From positions 249,422 through 313,421 of the forward strand of contig NW_013171825.1 in NCBI RefSeq assembly GCF_000151665.1: 64,000 nucleotides of DNA, given 5' to 3'. Below are positions 33,474-45,197 of this stretch, piece by piece. The DNA comes from Blastocystis hominis. Lineage: Eukaryota > Sar > Bigyra > Opalinata > Blastocystidae. The position numbers were made by a program, and so were the translations under genes. The notes beneath the pieces are model-generated. The model saw only the letters and a list, made by a program, of their open reading frames with translations, was not told the origin of the DNA and searched no databases. The first letter of the stretch is position 1. Each line of letters begins with the position of its first letter.

Positions 33474-35222
33474 ATGGTTGATAGTGAATCTTTACTTCCT
33501 ACCGAGAAGCAAAAGGATCAGTCCTCTGTTTCTCGCTGGGTTTCTTACCTTTCCCTGATCTTAGCCATCATTGCCATTCTTTTAGCAGTCATGGGTGCAT
33601 TTAAGAAGGTGATTTCTCTTCTTTCGTTTAATTCTAGCCAAATGTTGCGAGTGCAATTCTCTATACTACGCAGAGTTCCAATGTCGAAGGCAGTGTAAGT
33701 GTTGGTGATGTCGTTTCGATAAATAACAAAGGCAAGATTCAAAAGGGAGAGGGAACTAGTATTTCCAAGAATAAATTGTTTTGGAAAGGGAAGTCAATGA
33801 GTCATTTGTACTCGACAAATGTGGGTCCCAATATTTTGGTGATTGCGTACGATGGATATATCAGTGTTAATTATGTTTCTGATAATGGAGATATCACCGA
33901 GGGAGAGACTATTCCTCTTCCCTCTATTGGAGGATATCCGATGACTGTCGATGACCTCATCACTCTTGATAACCAGGTTGTTGTTCTGATTGGAAGCACA
34001 AATCTGTTGGGCATCCGTGCTACATGGGATAATGAAAGCAACAGTGGAAAAATTGTCCTTGGAGAGTTAATCCGCTTTACGGAGCCAGCGAGCTATCAGC
34101 CGGTCATTGATACTCTTGGCGATCACTGCTTCGCTATTGGATATTTCTACAGCACTGGACATGGAATTAAGATGTCCACACGAACGGGTTGTGTTGATGC
34201 ATCGTCGTTGAAGATTAATCTGAATGATGAAGTGATTTACAGTGATGATTACACCTTCCATGGAATTGCGGGGTTGTCTGAGACGAAGTATGTGTTGGCC
34301 AAGTCGGGTTCGTTGGACGGCAAAGACAAGGACATTCACTTCCAGTTGGCCACAGTGAACGGAACTTCGGTGATTGTGGACAAGGAGGTCACTCTGCAGA
34401 ACCGCTCGAGTTTCGGATTTTTCGATATGGATAAGTAAGATTTGGTCTGGGAGGATGAAGATTAGCTTGAACGATCATCAGGTGATTGTCACTTTTATTG
34501 ACGGGGATCTGAACAACGGACTTGAATCCATTCTGCTCATCTACAACGATGTGAAGGATCGTCTGGTTATTGGTCCTTACTTGGACAACCAGGACGGAGG
34601 CGCCTCTGGCATGTCTGACAAGGGTACTTACAACTTTATTAAGGTGCGAGTGATGTCCGAGTCCCGCTTTGCGGTCTTCTACTCGAATATTGCCCTGCAG
34701 GGAGCCACTGCTCTGAGTATGGGAGAAGTCACGCCGGCCAATGATCTGATGGCCTTCGGTCCCGAATATATCCTGTCGAATCCGATGGTGGATCCTGTAG
34801 TGCTGGATGGGGAGATTGATGTGTAGAATTCGGAGTATTACTGGCTGGGAGAGTGCTCGATGTTTGATAATCGCCTCGTTCTGGTGGAGTCGCTTACGTC
34901 CAGCGAGGTCTCAAACACGCACAGCGAGCTTCATCTTCTGGATATTAAGCCTCTTCCTTTGGGAATCGTTACGAGTGTGACGAAGTCGACCATATCTGTG
35001 GCGGTTTCTGGAACCGTGAAGGTGAGCACCGCGCTGGTTCCCGGCTACAACTATTATGGAGACAATGATGGCCACCTGCATAAGGGAGAATTTGTGGGTT
35101 CTATGAACACGGATATTTACTACGTCTATGTGGAGACGGAGGATAATAAGATTTTGAGTGATGATAACCGTGTTGGTTTTGCTTTGGATGAGGAGACTTT
35201 ATTCTTGAAGGTTCATAATTAA
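33474..35222 (+). CDS. Type II surface/secretory protein with a large beta-rich ectodomain
   Basis: The ATG at 33,474 gives a short polar N-terminus and one signal anchor (YLSLILAIIAILLAVMGAF). Introns follow at about 33,607 (29 nt), 34,434 (31 nt) and 34,826-34,858 (33 nt, GTGTAG to GAG). The ectodomain of about 550 residues is rich in beta-strand repeats of similar length (VGPNILVIAYDGYISVNYVS, GDHCFAIGYFYSTG, ESRFAVFYSNIA), which suggests a propeller-like fold. No known family was recognised. TAA lies at 35,220-35,222. If the last intron is not spliced, an in-frame TAG at 34,824 would end the protein there. The membrane topology suggests a cell-surface or Golgi role. Confidence 0.65.
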
Positions 35223-35549
35223 TTAATTAATAATAGTACTTCATTTTCTTGCTGTTGTTTTAACTGTTTTTTTGAATTAATATGTATATCTGAAATGACT
35301 GAACGATTGAGGAGATGGCACTCAGGAAACCTTCTTTTTTTAAATGCATTGTATATGACAAATAGAATTAAGAAATAGAGTTGACTCCTTCGGCGTTGAT
35401 TCACACACGAGTTTGTATTTATGTATATGTGTAAAGTAAATCCATGGTACACTCACATCGAAATACTAAAATATAATTGATTGTACAATGTTTTTGCATC
35501 CCTATTCATATTCCTCTTTGTTTTAAATCCTAGGCAACATTATTGTAAA
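35223..35549. other. Intergenic region before the M16 peptidase
   Basis: AT-rich DNA with no recognised gene. Confidence 0.5.
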
Positions 35550-38500
35550 ATGGAAGATACATACTTTGTTATGGTTTTTATACTTTTGTAAATTGACTCA
35601 AAGGAGAATGGAATTGAAAAATCACCTAATGATCCGCAGCATTACTACAGTTTTACTCTTGAGAATGGGTTAACAACGCTTCTTATTAAGGATGAGGGCG
35701 CAGACATATCGAATGTCTGCATGAGCGTCAATGCAGGAAGTCTGAATGATCCCAGCGATATTCCTGGTCTGGCACACTTTGTTGAGGTTTTTAAATGTTG
35801 TTCGTTTAATGTTTGTAGCATTTGTTGTTTATGGGTACTGAAACGCATCCAGAAGAAAATGCATACAATCGCTTTCTATCACAGAATAACGGTGCATCGA
35901 ATGCCTACACCTCCTCAGAGTTTACAGACTTTTTCTTTACTGTAGCTAACGATGCTGCATTTGAAGCGATCGAACTATTTTCCGGATTCTTTACATGTCC
36001 TCTGTTTCTGGAAGGATGTGTCCAGCGTGAGATTCAAGCTGTTGATAATGAGCACTCAAAGAATCTCCAGAGCGATATTTGGAGATTCCAGCAATTGCTG
36101 AGGTATTTGGGAAGAGAAGACCATCCTTACAATCACTTTTGTAGCTTTTCTTGCGTGCTATAATGTAGATACTGGCGACAAGTCCACACTCTCTATACCC
36201 AATATTCGGGATCGAGTCATCGAATTCTACCACACTCATTACGCTGCTTCCCGAATGAAGCTTGTGATTCAGGGCGATTTTGACGTCTCCAAAATGGAGC
36301 AACACGTGCGATCTTTATTCGATCAAATGGAGAAGCGAACTTTGGAGCCTCCTTCTTTCTCTGTTTGTCTAAAGTCGTTTGCTGATGCGTAGAGAGATGT
36401 GTACGCTGCAGATGCAATGAACGCTTTGTATCAAGTCCTTCCAATAGGCGATTTGAAGACAGTTCGGTGTTTTCTCCTTTGCTTACAGCTAGTTGGCGTT
36501 GTACTTCCCGTTCCCATCGCAGCTTCACGATGCTACCAAGAATAGTTGTGACTTGGTCTCCTCGCTTCTGGGAGATGAGGGCGAAGGTTCGATTCTCTGT
36601 GAATTGCGCGTATGCATTTCTTTTTTGAAGGGATTCTGAATAGAATCGGGGATTGGCGACGGAATTGGTGACTGGATTGAAAAGCAATTTGAGCTTCATG
36701 AGTCTCTTTTCGGCTACGATTAAGCTGACTGACTCGGGATTGAAGAACCTTTCTTTGGTTCTCAGCATTTTCTTTTCGTACCTGGCTTTGCTGCGCGATT
36801 CTGATAAGCTTCATCTCTATTTCGAGGAAACAGCGCAAATCAAACGAACAGAGTTTCGCTTCCAATCGAAGCGGAGCAGTACGGACTATGTGGATGAGAT
36901 TGCGCGTCGAATGCAAGTGGTTCCAATGCGATTTATCCTGAATTCTTATCCCTATTTGGACTATGATTTCGTTCACATTTCGAGTCTTGTAGATCGCTTG
37001 GCTCCTTCCAATTGCATCGGAGTGCTGAGCTACAGATGCTCGAAGGGAGACGATTCGTCGTGGATGCGGGAGCCTGTCTATGGAATTGACTACACGAAGC
37101 GCGACCAGCCTTGTTCCTTGATTGTTTCGTGAGATCATTTTGTAGTGAGCAGTTTCATTCAGCCAGCGGATTATCCGCTCCATCTTCCCGCTCCCAATCC
37201 CTTTTTGTGTACCGATTTCCGCATGATCGACGGATGCGACGCTGCGCAGAGTCCCGAGCTCGTTGCGTTTCTGCTTCTGTTTCAGTGTAGATTCTGAACG
37301 ATGATCGCTGGAAGATTTGGCACCAGCCCTGCACGGAGTTCGGACTTCCCAAGTGCAGCTCGATGCTCATGTTGAACACGGGAATCATCATGGAGAGCAC
37401 AGAAAGCTTGCTGTTCTGCTCCATTCTGGTCCGGTTTCGTTTGGATTGAGGGAGTGAGAGATAGCTTGCTGAAGCGAAAGATTATCACGCAATTCTACCC
37501 GGCCACACTGATGGGATATTCGTTGGACTACAGCTTCCAGTATGATCGGGGTTTGATCATCAAGGTGAATGGGTAGAGAATGAGGAAGGGAGCGAAGCGT
37601 AGATTTAACGAGCACGTTGATCTGCTGTTCCGAATAGTGATGGAATCGCTGGCGAATTTGGACATTTCGGAATCTGTGTATTTGGACGAGTATTCCAAAT
37701 ACGTGAATCAGTGGATTCGCTCCTCGTTTGTCATGTAGAATCAACACGGAGGTGTTAAAAGAACCCTATCGACTCATTCTCTCCAGCACTTTCTCCCTCC
37801 TCTTCCCATATCCTTGCTGTGTTTGTGTGTGATTGTTTGCTTGTTTGCTTGTGTTTGTTTGTTTGTTTGCTTGTGTTTGTTTGTTTGTTTGCTTGCTTGT
37901 TCGCTTGTTCGCTTGTTTGCTTGCCCATTCACTCCTCAATCGTTCCTTCATTCCACCGCTTCCTCCATCGAAGACAGATATCAGTACCTCCAATCCCACC
38001 CTGTTTCGCTTCCCCAAATCCAGCACTTCGCCGTTTCCCCGTTTCCCCTTTTTCCCTCTAGAAACGACTTCTCTCCACTTCGCGCATCGAGTGGCTCTTC
38101 GTGGGCAATCTCGCGCGTGATCGCGTTCTCCGAATCGTCGCGGCCGCGCGGTCGTTCGTTTCGCTCTCCGATCGAATTCCGGGTTCGATGCGAATTCGAT
38201 CGATTCCCACGCATCGCACCGTCTTCCAGTTCCCCGTTCCGAACGCCCAGTCCCCCAACTACGCGAGCTGCGTGTACTGGCAGCTGCCGCTCGCCGAGAG
38301 CGACGCTGGGCGCCTGTTCGCGCAGTGCGTGGAGGAATCGCTCTTCGATAAACTGCGGACCAAGCGGCAAATGGGGTACATCGTGTGGTCCCTGTTCAGC
38401 GATATGGCCGGGAGCGCGGGATTCCTGGTCATCGTGCAGAGTAATTCGGTGAGAGAAGGACGCTGCGGTGATGGGTAGTTTGTCTGCAGAGAGATCTCGC

Positions 38501-38955
38501 AGGCTATTGTGGAGTGTGTGGAGAAGGAGAGCTCGGAGCTGGAGACGATGACAGACGAAGAGTTCCAAGCGTACAAAGACTCCATTTGCAATAAGCTGCT
38601 GAAGCGGATCATTACGGTGAAAGCTCTGGGAAAACGACTCTGGAAGTCGATTACAGATGGCAATTTCGACTTTAAGAAGCAGGAGCACTCCGCGCAACAC
38701 ATCCAGTCGCTGACAAAAGAAGACATGAAGAACTTCGTGAAACGATTCATTCTGAACTCAGAAGAGAGGCGCCAGATGGTTGTGGAGTACGGAAAGGAAG
38801 GAGAAGACTGCTATTCGCCCGCCTCTTTCGGAAATGTGAGTTCGTCAACGGAATTCAAAAAGGCCGCTAGCCTTCTCCCAGTCCAGTGGAAAGAGTATGA
38901 AAATTTGGGATTTGCTTTTCGATTTTGTTGTAACACATCATTTGAAATGATATGA
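35550..38955 (+). CDS. IDE: Insulysin-like M16 zinc metallopeptidase
   Basis: About fourteen introns, mostly 25-36 nt, join a protein of insulysin length and order. The inverted zinc motif is HFVEH, with its last His just after a 32-nt intron (GLAHFVE joined to HLLFMGTETHPEENAY). The second ligand region is QREIQAVDNEHSKN. Later blocks match insulysin: SLLGDEGEGSILCELR, WMREPVYGIDY, LHLPAPNPFLCTDF, VSLPQIQHFAKRLL, RIEWLFVGNL, ESLFDKLRTKRQMGYIV and LTKEDMKNFVKRFI. The family degrades peptides, including targeting peptides, in cytosol or organelles. No clear targeting sequence is seen. One intron (about 37,819-37,973) is about 155 nt long and is filled by a TTTG/CTTG repeat. TGA is at 38,953-38,955. 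Confidence 0.93.
37819..37973 (+). repeat. TTTG/CTTG microsatellite inside an insulysin intron
   Basis: About 110 bp of (TTTG), (CTTG) and (TTCG) units interrupt the insulysin coding region. The flanking exons (FSLLFPYPC and YRYQYLQSHP) join in frame if 37,819-37,973 is removed with GT-AG borders. The repeat contains several overlapping TGTTTGTT elements on the sense strand. Confidence 0.7.
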
Positions 38956-39011
38956 AAATCGGCCCGAATTTTGTCAATACAAAACCTTAAACTAGCAAAA
39001 TTGTGTCAACG

Positions 39012-40421
39012 ATGAGTACTGAGAATCCGGATAACGCGCAGCTTGTGGACTATGATGATGAAGAGGACGAAATCCCCAACGAGCGTCCCATTCAGGGAGA
39101 TGAGAAAGTGGACTCTATCAAGTTCGATATGCCTTGTATTACCTTATTCTTCTTAGGGCTCATTATGCTACAATGAACAGCAGTAGTTTTAAGGATTTCT
39201 ACTTGAAGGATGAAATTCTCAAGGCAATTTCTGATTGTGGCTTTGAGCATCCTTCTGAAGGTACTCCTAATGTTTTGCCGCCATAAACGCTAGTGCAGCA
39301 CGCTTGCATTCCCCGTGCTATTACCAACAAGGACGTCCTCTGCCAGGCAAAGTCTGGAATGGGTAAGACTGCTGTGTTCGTAATCTCCACCCTGCAAATG
39401 CTCAAGGACGATCCTGAGAATCAAGATATTCAGGTGTTGGTTATTGCTCACACGCGTGAGCTGGCCTTCCAGATCCAGAATGAGTATAAACGATTCACCA
39501 AGTTTATGCCGAACGTGCGAACCGAAGTCTTCTTTGGAGGAAGAAACATTCAGGCCGATCGCGAGGCTCTCAATACCCACCCTGCTATCGTCGTAGGAAC
39601 TCCTGGCCGCGTGGAAGACCTGATCAAGCGCGGCTGGATGAAGGTGGACAAGTTGCGCCACTTCGTGGTGGACGAGTGCGATCACATCATCACCTCCATC
39701 AACATGCGAGCTCAGTTGCAGAGTATTTTCACCGCCTGCCCGATCGACAAGCAGGTGATGATGTTCACTGCCACGCTTCCTCCCGAGGCGAAGGCGGTGT
39801 GTCTGCGATTTATGAAGGATGTTGGACTTTTGCGCGCTTTGCTCATCCGTAGCCTCTGATGATCGAGCTGGACGAATCGGCCCTGACGCTGCACGGTCTG
39901 CAGCAGTATTATCTGACGATCTACGATGTAAGCGCATGATGGGAGGTTGAGCGTAGAATCAAAAGACCAAGAAGCTGATGGACCTGCTGGACACTCTGGA
40001 ATTCAATCAAATTGTCATTTTTGTCCGGAACAGCGCGCGCGCCAGAGAATTGTCAAACATTCTGAACCGCGATCAGTTCAACAACACCTGCATCACAGGA
40101 GACATGAGCACGGAGGACCGTCTGGAGCACTACAAGCGGTTCAAGGGCTTCGATTACCGTATTCTGGTCTCTACCAACCTATTCGGCAGAGGAATTGATG
40201 TGGATAAGGTCAATGTGGTAATCAATTACGATTTCCCGGAAACAGCAAACGAGTACCTGCATCGCGTGGGTCGTGCTGGTCGTTTCGGAACCAAGGGTCT
40301 AGCTATTTCCTTCGTGACCACCGAGGAAGACAAGAAGCGAATGGAGGAAGTCCAGATGAAGTTTGCTGTTGACGTTCCTCCTCTGCCAGACACCATTGAT
40401 AAGTCGTTGTATATGAACTAA
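39012..40421 (+). CDS. UAP56: UAP56/SUB2-type DEAD-box (DECD) RNA helicase
   Basis: The ATG at 39,012 starts an acidic N-terminus ([10 protein letters not shown]) typical of UAP56. The Q-motif region follows ([24 protein letters not shown] joined to VQHACIP), then Walker [10 protein letters not shown], motif Ia HTRELAFQI, motif [10 protein letters not shown] (DECD, diagnostic for this subfamily), motif III TATLP, and motifs V and [13 protein letters not shown] and [13 protein letters not shown]. Introns of 33, 32 and 29 nt lie in the body. The first intron (near 39,134) does not close with GT-AG in frame; a 26-nt GC-AG intron would. The protein works in spliceosome assembly and mRNA export through the TREX complex. 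TAA is at 40,419-40,421. Confidence 0.96.
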
Positions 40422-40737
40422 TGTTGTTGTTTGAGAAGAAAAACAGTTTGCTCGCATATCATTGGATAGACAGACATTGGTGGTGGAGAAAATAATAGTT
40501 TCCTATTAATCGTCATAGGAATATTCTATTTTATTAATTACCAGCAATTGATTATTAGAAAATCCCAGAAAAATGAATAAATGATAAACAAATTGAAATA
40601 CCAATAATTCGATTCAATTAATAATTATGATTCTATTGATTGTATTAATTCCATCGTAATAATAGATTCAAATACTAATTTTGGATACTTTGTAATAACA
40701 AATCTATAATACTTTCATTTATAGTTCAATTCATTAT
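40422..40737. other. Very AT-rich convergent intergenic region
   Basis: No gene was recognised. A GTTGTTTGAG element at about 40,427 may end UAP56 transcripts. AATTAATTA-like palindromes fill the rest. Confidence 0.5.
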
Positions 40738-40749
40738 AACAAACAAAAA

Positions 40750-41674
40750 ATAACGAATTATAGGCTTCAAAGACTTCACAATAGTACTTCATTATATCTT
40801 CCTTTTTCATTACGACCCGACCACTTGAACTAGGACAAACATACACCTTGATTTGCGGCGAAAGAGGCCAGTCGTCAGGAAGCACCTGCTGAAAGCCCAT
40901 TGCAACCTTGGGAGGCTTTGCAAACAAATCAACGAATTGCTTCTTTCCGGAAAACAGAACGATGCGAGGGGAATGGCAGAGTAACGAGCACTAGAACGTG
41001 GCTACAGGCTCCATCACACTACTTTGGGATCATTGTGTTCTTGTTTACACACACGGCCCAAATGCCGGGTTAGTCGGTCATACAGGTCAATTTTCCATTG
41101 AGCCAACTCCTGCTTTGTAAACTTGTCCGACTGATTTCCTGGGACAGTGCCTAGATCCGTAAAACCTATGCCATATCTAGATGGTAGTTGATTCTGGTCA
41201 TCAATAGTCATAGACGGGTCGATGACTCCCTAAACATTGTGCTCCGTCGTTTTCAAATACTTTATATTCGCTCCCCTCACAAAATGTTCCTGTGAGAATC
41301 TTCCACATACGATTCGTTGGGTTACTGTACATATTTCCGTTTTTCCATGCATGCTCCGAGGGATTATGCCCGATAATCAACAGCCGTAGTCGCTTTTCTT
41401 GGTTGTGAGGGCATACTAGGCTAGGAATGATACAGTTCAGTCGTTATAACCTATTCTTAAAACAATTTGGACAAGGAGAGGAATACTTCTCTCGATATCG
41501 ATTAGGGTAGGGAGCAACAAAAGGTGCATCTTCCAATTCACTCTGGGTCTTTTCCTCTTCTACGGGAGGCGGATTTTTGACTTTTACAGACTTTTCAGGA
41601 CTGTAAGCGAATTGGCGACAAAACTGTTCAAAGCGCTTCAGCTCCTCGTCCGCTTCTTCCCTCCCTCGCTTCAT
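40750..41674 (-). CDS. TDG: TDG/MUG-type mismatch-specific DNA glycosylase; stop probably made by polyadenylation
   Basis: Four exons with introns of 30-32 nt start at the ATG at 41,674 (MKRGREEADEEL). A small Cys pair element comes first (CPNCFKNSLVCPHN). The glycosylase core follows: LLIIGHNPSEHAWKNGNMYS with the GxNPS motif, NPTNRMWKIL, RYGIGFTDLGTVPG, HSPRIVLFSGKKQF, and VYVCPSSSGR in place of PSxSG. The family removes thymine or uracil from G:T and G:U pairs in base-excision repair. No stop is encoded after EAYNSL. T at 40,750 opens the next codon and is four bases before TGTTTGTT (40,745-40,738), which would create TAA. It follows clathrin light chain on the same strand by 31 bases. Confidence 0.88.
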
Positions 41675-41705
41675 GGGAGTGGGTGTAAAACAAACAAATA
41701 AAGAT

Positions 41706-42345
41706 TTACATCTTAGCAGCATCATTCTTCATTCTGATCAAAACCTGCTTCATTCTGCTAAGATCGTGCTCTCCCTCAGCATTTAGTTCAATGAGCTTGC
41801 TCACACGCTCCCAAGGATTAGCACAATTCAAATCCTCCTTATTTCCCTCAATTATTTTAGCCTCTTCCTCGCGATTCATCTCTGCCTTTGCGTGCAGCTT
41901 CTTCTCTCTCTCCTCGTTCCAAGCAAGAAGAGCGTCTCTAGCCTCCTTCAGAATCTCCTGCTTCTTTTCCAGAGCGGCCTTATCCTTTGCTTCGCATCTC
42001 TCTCTGAACTGCATGTTCCACTCGCGGGTAAACTTGAATTCATCCACCACAGGAGCAGCAGGAAGGGGAGAAGCAGGGGCAGCGTCTCCAAAAGGATCCT
42101 CCGTCTGCTCTCCCTCATTAGCAGGAGCGTCGGCAAAAGGATCCTACAAATTAACTACCTAGACAGCAAAAGAAACATCAACGGGCTGCTCAGCGGCGTT
42201 CGTCTCTTGGAAATCTAAAACACTGTTAGATACGTAAATTCCGCAACCAAAACCAAAAAGATTCCGCACAAAAGCAGAATCCATTGAAATGTCTCACAAA
42301 AAGAGTAAGATCTACTTACCATCAGCAAAAAAATCGTCAGACATT
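41706..42345 (-). CDS. CLTA: Clathrin light chain
   Basis: The ATG at 42,345 starts MSDDFFADG. An unusually long first intron (42,215-42,320, about 105 nt, GTAAGT donor) and a 33-nt second intron are removed. The N-terminal part has repeated DPFAD/DPFGD motifs; the middle is a charged helix (EFKFTREWNMQFRERCEAKD); the end is the heavy-chain-binding signature NPWERVSKLIELN followed by DLSRMKQVLIRMKND. TGA/TAA-type stop at 41,706. The protein binds the hub of clathrin in coated vesicles. A TGTTTGTT element lies at 41,696-41,689, so the 3' untranslated region would be only about four bases. Confidence 0.92.
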
Positions 42346-42554
42346 ATATATTTGATTTTTGTTTCCTAATACTATTTAAGGATGGAAAGCTAAAGAAAAT
42401 GGGTTTTCCACGACAGAACATGGATCCTCATTCAGAGTATCTCATGCAATAAAAATCTCTATGGAACGAGATCAAGATTCCGACGTGAGTCTGGGTCGCG
42501 GATTCTGGAATTCCAGAATTCTTCGCATCTCGAGTTTTTAGCAGAAAGGTTATA

Positions 42555-44547
42555 ATGAAGAACAACCGGCAACCGTCAAAAGCCTCTGACGTGTCGAAGA
42601 CAGAAAAGGCGCCGAAAGTAGCTAAAGTGTTTAAAGCATCGAAAACTATGAAAGCGTCAAAAGTATCGGATCGTCAGAAAGGTTCTAGACAGCCTAAAAC
42701 ACAAGATGGTACAGGGGAACAAAAAGAGCAGAGCAAGCCAAATGTGGGGGAAATGGCAAAGTCTCCTCGAAACTTTAAAGGCTCTAACGTCCAAAATGAT
42801 ATTAAAGGAGTTAACGGCCAAAGGGGTAAAATGGGTTCAAAAGATTCAACGAAAGCGAAGGGTTTTAAGGGTTTTAAGGGACCTAAAGGGCCTAAGGGTC
42901 AAGGGAGACCGAATGGACCTAAGGGACCTAAGGGTCAAGAAGGATCTAAGGGACCTAAGGGACAGAAGGGACCTAAGGGTCAAGAAGGACCCAAGGGACA
43001 GAAGGGACAGAAGGGACAGAAGGGACCCAAGGGACCCAAAGGACAGAAGGGATCGAAAGGTACTGCGAGCAGCAACGACCCACAACACCCTAAAAATGCT
43101 GAAGATACCAAGAATACTGCTGTTTACGAACCAACCGCAACACCTACAGACCTGCCATCAACTCAAGAACAAACTTCTGCTAAAGAAGTGGCAGTTCCTA
43201 CTACAGAAGAGCCAAATGTGAGTGTACCCCTACTGGATCAGAGCTCGCTTGCTCAACTCATAAGAGATGATCTGTCAACCTACACTGGCTCAAAAATGCT
43301 GAAGCTATCAAACCACGAAATTGAGACGCTTGGTCAGCTATCGAATCTGGAGCATGTAAACCGTTTAGACCTATCTGGTAATAAACTAAAATCGGTTCGA
43401 GTGAGTTCTGCTTTTGGTATTTTGATTGTGTAGAGTCTTGAAACATTAACAGGATTAACCTACTTAAATCTGAGCAGTAATGAACTTTCTGGGAAGGGTA
43501 TTCGTGGAATATTATCATTGGAGCAGCTCGTCTTTTTAAATCTTGGGAATAACCGAATTGGTATGCTTCCTGATTTTGCGTTTGCCAAGATGATTCACTT
43601 GAAATGCTTACTTCTGAACGGAAACAAGCTCGAGTCGTTTGCTTTTGCGAGCCTTCTTACTGAATTGAACACGTTGGTTCTCTCAAACAACAACATTGAA
43701 TCGATTCCCGAAGATGCCTTCAAGAATCTGACTTCGTTACGAAAATTGTCCTTGTAGCCTATACATCCCACTCCATTCATCATTGTAGGGGGCATAACAA
43801 GCTACGTGAGTTTCCTCCAGTGTTCCAGCTTCCCTCCCTGAAAGAGTTGAATCTCAACGGCAACAAAATCTCTTCCATCCCCGATGCAATTTCTCAGTTG
43901 AGCCATCTCACCCTTCTGGATATCGGAAGCAATCTGATAGAAAACGTCGAATCCTTAGCGATTCTGAGTTCTCTCCCGGTAGTTTGCGGCGGCCAGCAGT
44001 GATTTGTAGTTCCTATCAAAGTTGAATGTGGCTCAGAATACGTTCTACGGAGAAGGCTATCAAGAGCAGGTGTACGAGCGAGTGAACCAGAGAATCCACG
44101 AAATGCTGCCTCATCTGACCACACTGAATAATCGGCAGCTGGCTCTGGGAAAGGAGCGAAAAGAATCTCGCAAACGCCATTTTGATGAGAAGCATCCCAA
44201 CCTGAAGAAGAAGGAAGTTACGGCCAAGAAACCATCGCGAAAAGCCCGCACGACGAAAAAGAAGAACGAGGAGGAGAAGGAGAAGGAGCAACAGAAGGTT
44301 CCAACTCCAGCCACTGCGGAGACCGCGTCTACTCCGTCTGATCAGGGAGAGAAGAAGGCTATCAAAGGAGAAGAGGAAGGAGGCAGTTCTTTAGTCCAAA
44401 ATTCCAGTCAATTTAGTGAACAAGGCCAATCGGGTGTAGTTACCGTCGAGACTTCAGGTGAGACGCATAAATCGAACGTGGATGATGTTGCGGCGTTTTT
44501 AATGAATGGTGCAGAAAAAGAAGTCGAAGTAGATGGTTGGGATGATT
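42555..44547 (+). CDS. Leucine-rich-repeat protein with a collagen-like KGPKGQ region; stop probably made by polyadenylation
   Basis: The first exon from ATG 42,555 is Lys/Ser-rich and contains a run of GPKGxKG triplets (42,850-43,060) like a collagen helix sequence. A typical LRR array follows over four exons (VNRLDLSGNKLKSVR, LTYLNLSSNELSG, LVFLNLGNNRIGMLPDFAF, LNTLVLSNNNIESIPEDAF, LKELNLNGNKISSIPDAI). A basic coiled stretch (KKKEVTAKKPSRKARTTKKK) and an acidic tail complete it. Introns are 31-35 nt. No stop is encoded after VDGWDD. T at 44,547 is four bases before TGTTTGTT (44,552-44,559) and would become TAA. No signal peptide is seen, so an intracellular or nuclear role is likely; the function is unknown. 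Confidence 0.75.
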
Positions 44548-44559
44548 TTATTGTTTGTT

Positions 44560-45197
44560 TCCAATCTTTTCTCATTGCTCAGTTAGGATGCAAAAGAGTC
44601 AGATAGAGAATCTGTACTATATTTCTGCTTGTAATAGCGCAGATTGGCGGCTCCTGGAAATAAGACCGTTTTCAACAAGTTAGCCTCCTTTTCGTGCATG
44701 ATGCTGATATACCCGATAGTTGTAATGGTCCTTCTTTGGAAAGTCATCCTGCCTTGTCTTTTCTTTTGCTTTCTTGCTTATGAATAGTGATTGGAATGAA
44801 AAACTCGAACACCATATTGACAATCTCGTAGGAAATGGGGAAGAGTGTTAAAATGGTAGAGCAATTGCTGCTGTGATAACTGTGAATATTGTGATCATTG
44901 TGTATGTTGTTGGTGCATTTAACGAACATTTGGAATGTGATAAGGAGAAAGAGGAATAATTTTAATCATAATTATATATATGTTTGTTCTCTAACAATCT
45001 CTATATGTGATGTTATTCATGGAAGGGCATTGACAAGCTATTATGTAATCAAGTTTGCTTACCCAATGGATATTATATTATACTCGTGAATCTATCTCTA
45101 TTTCGAGTCAAATCAATAGATTTTTCTCATTAAAATAAATCAATCAATAACATGGACATAACCGCGGTATGAATAATCTCCATAATATCAAGCCAAG
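44560..45197. other. Intergenic region
   Basis: No gene was recognised. Small frames on both strands lack homology and splice signals. Confidence 0.5.

Noticed and set aside
37814-38452. Cys/Leu/Val-rich frame through the TTTG repeat as a membrane protein
   Set aside because: It is a microsatellite read-through; flanking exons belong to insulysin and join in frame when the repeat is removed.
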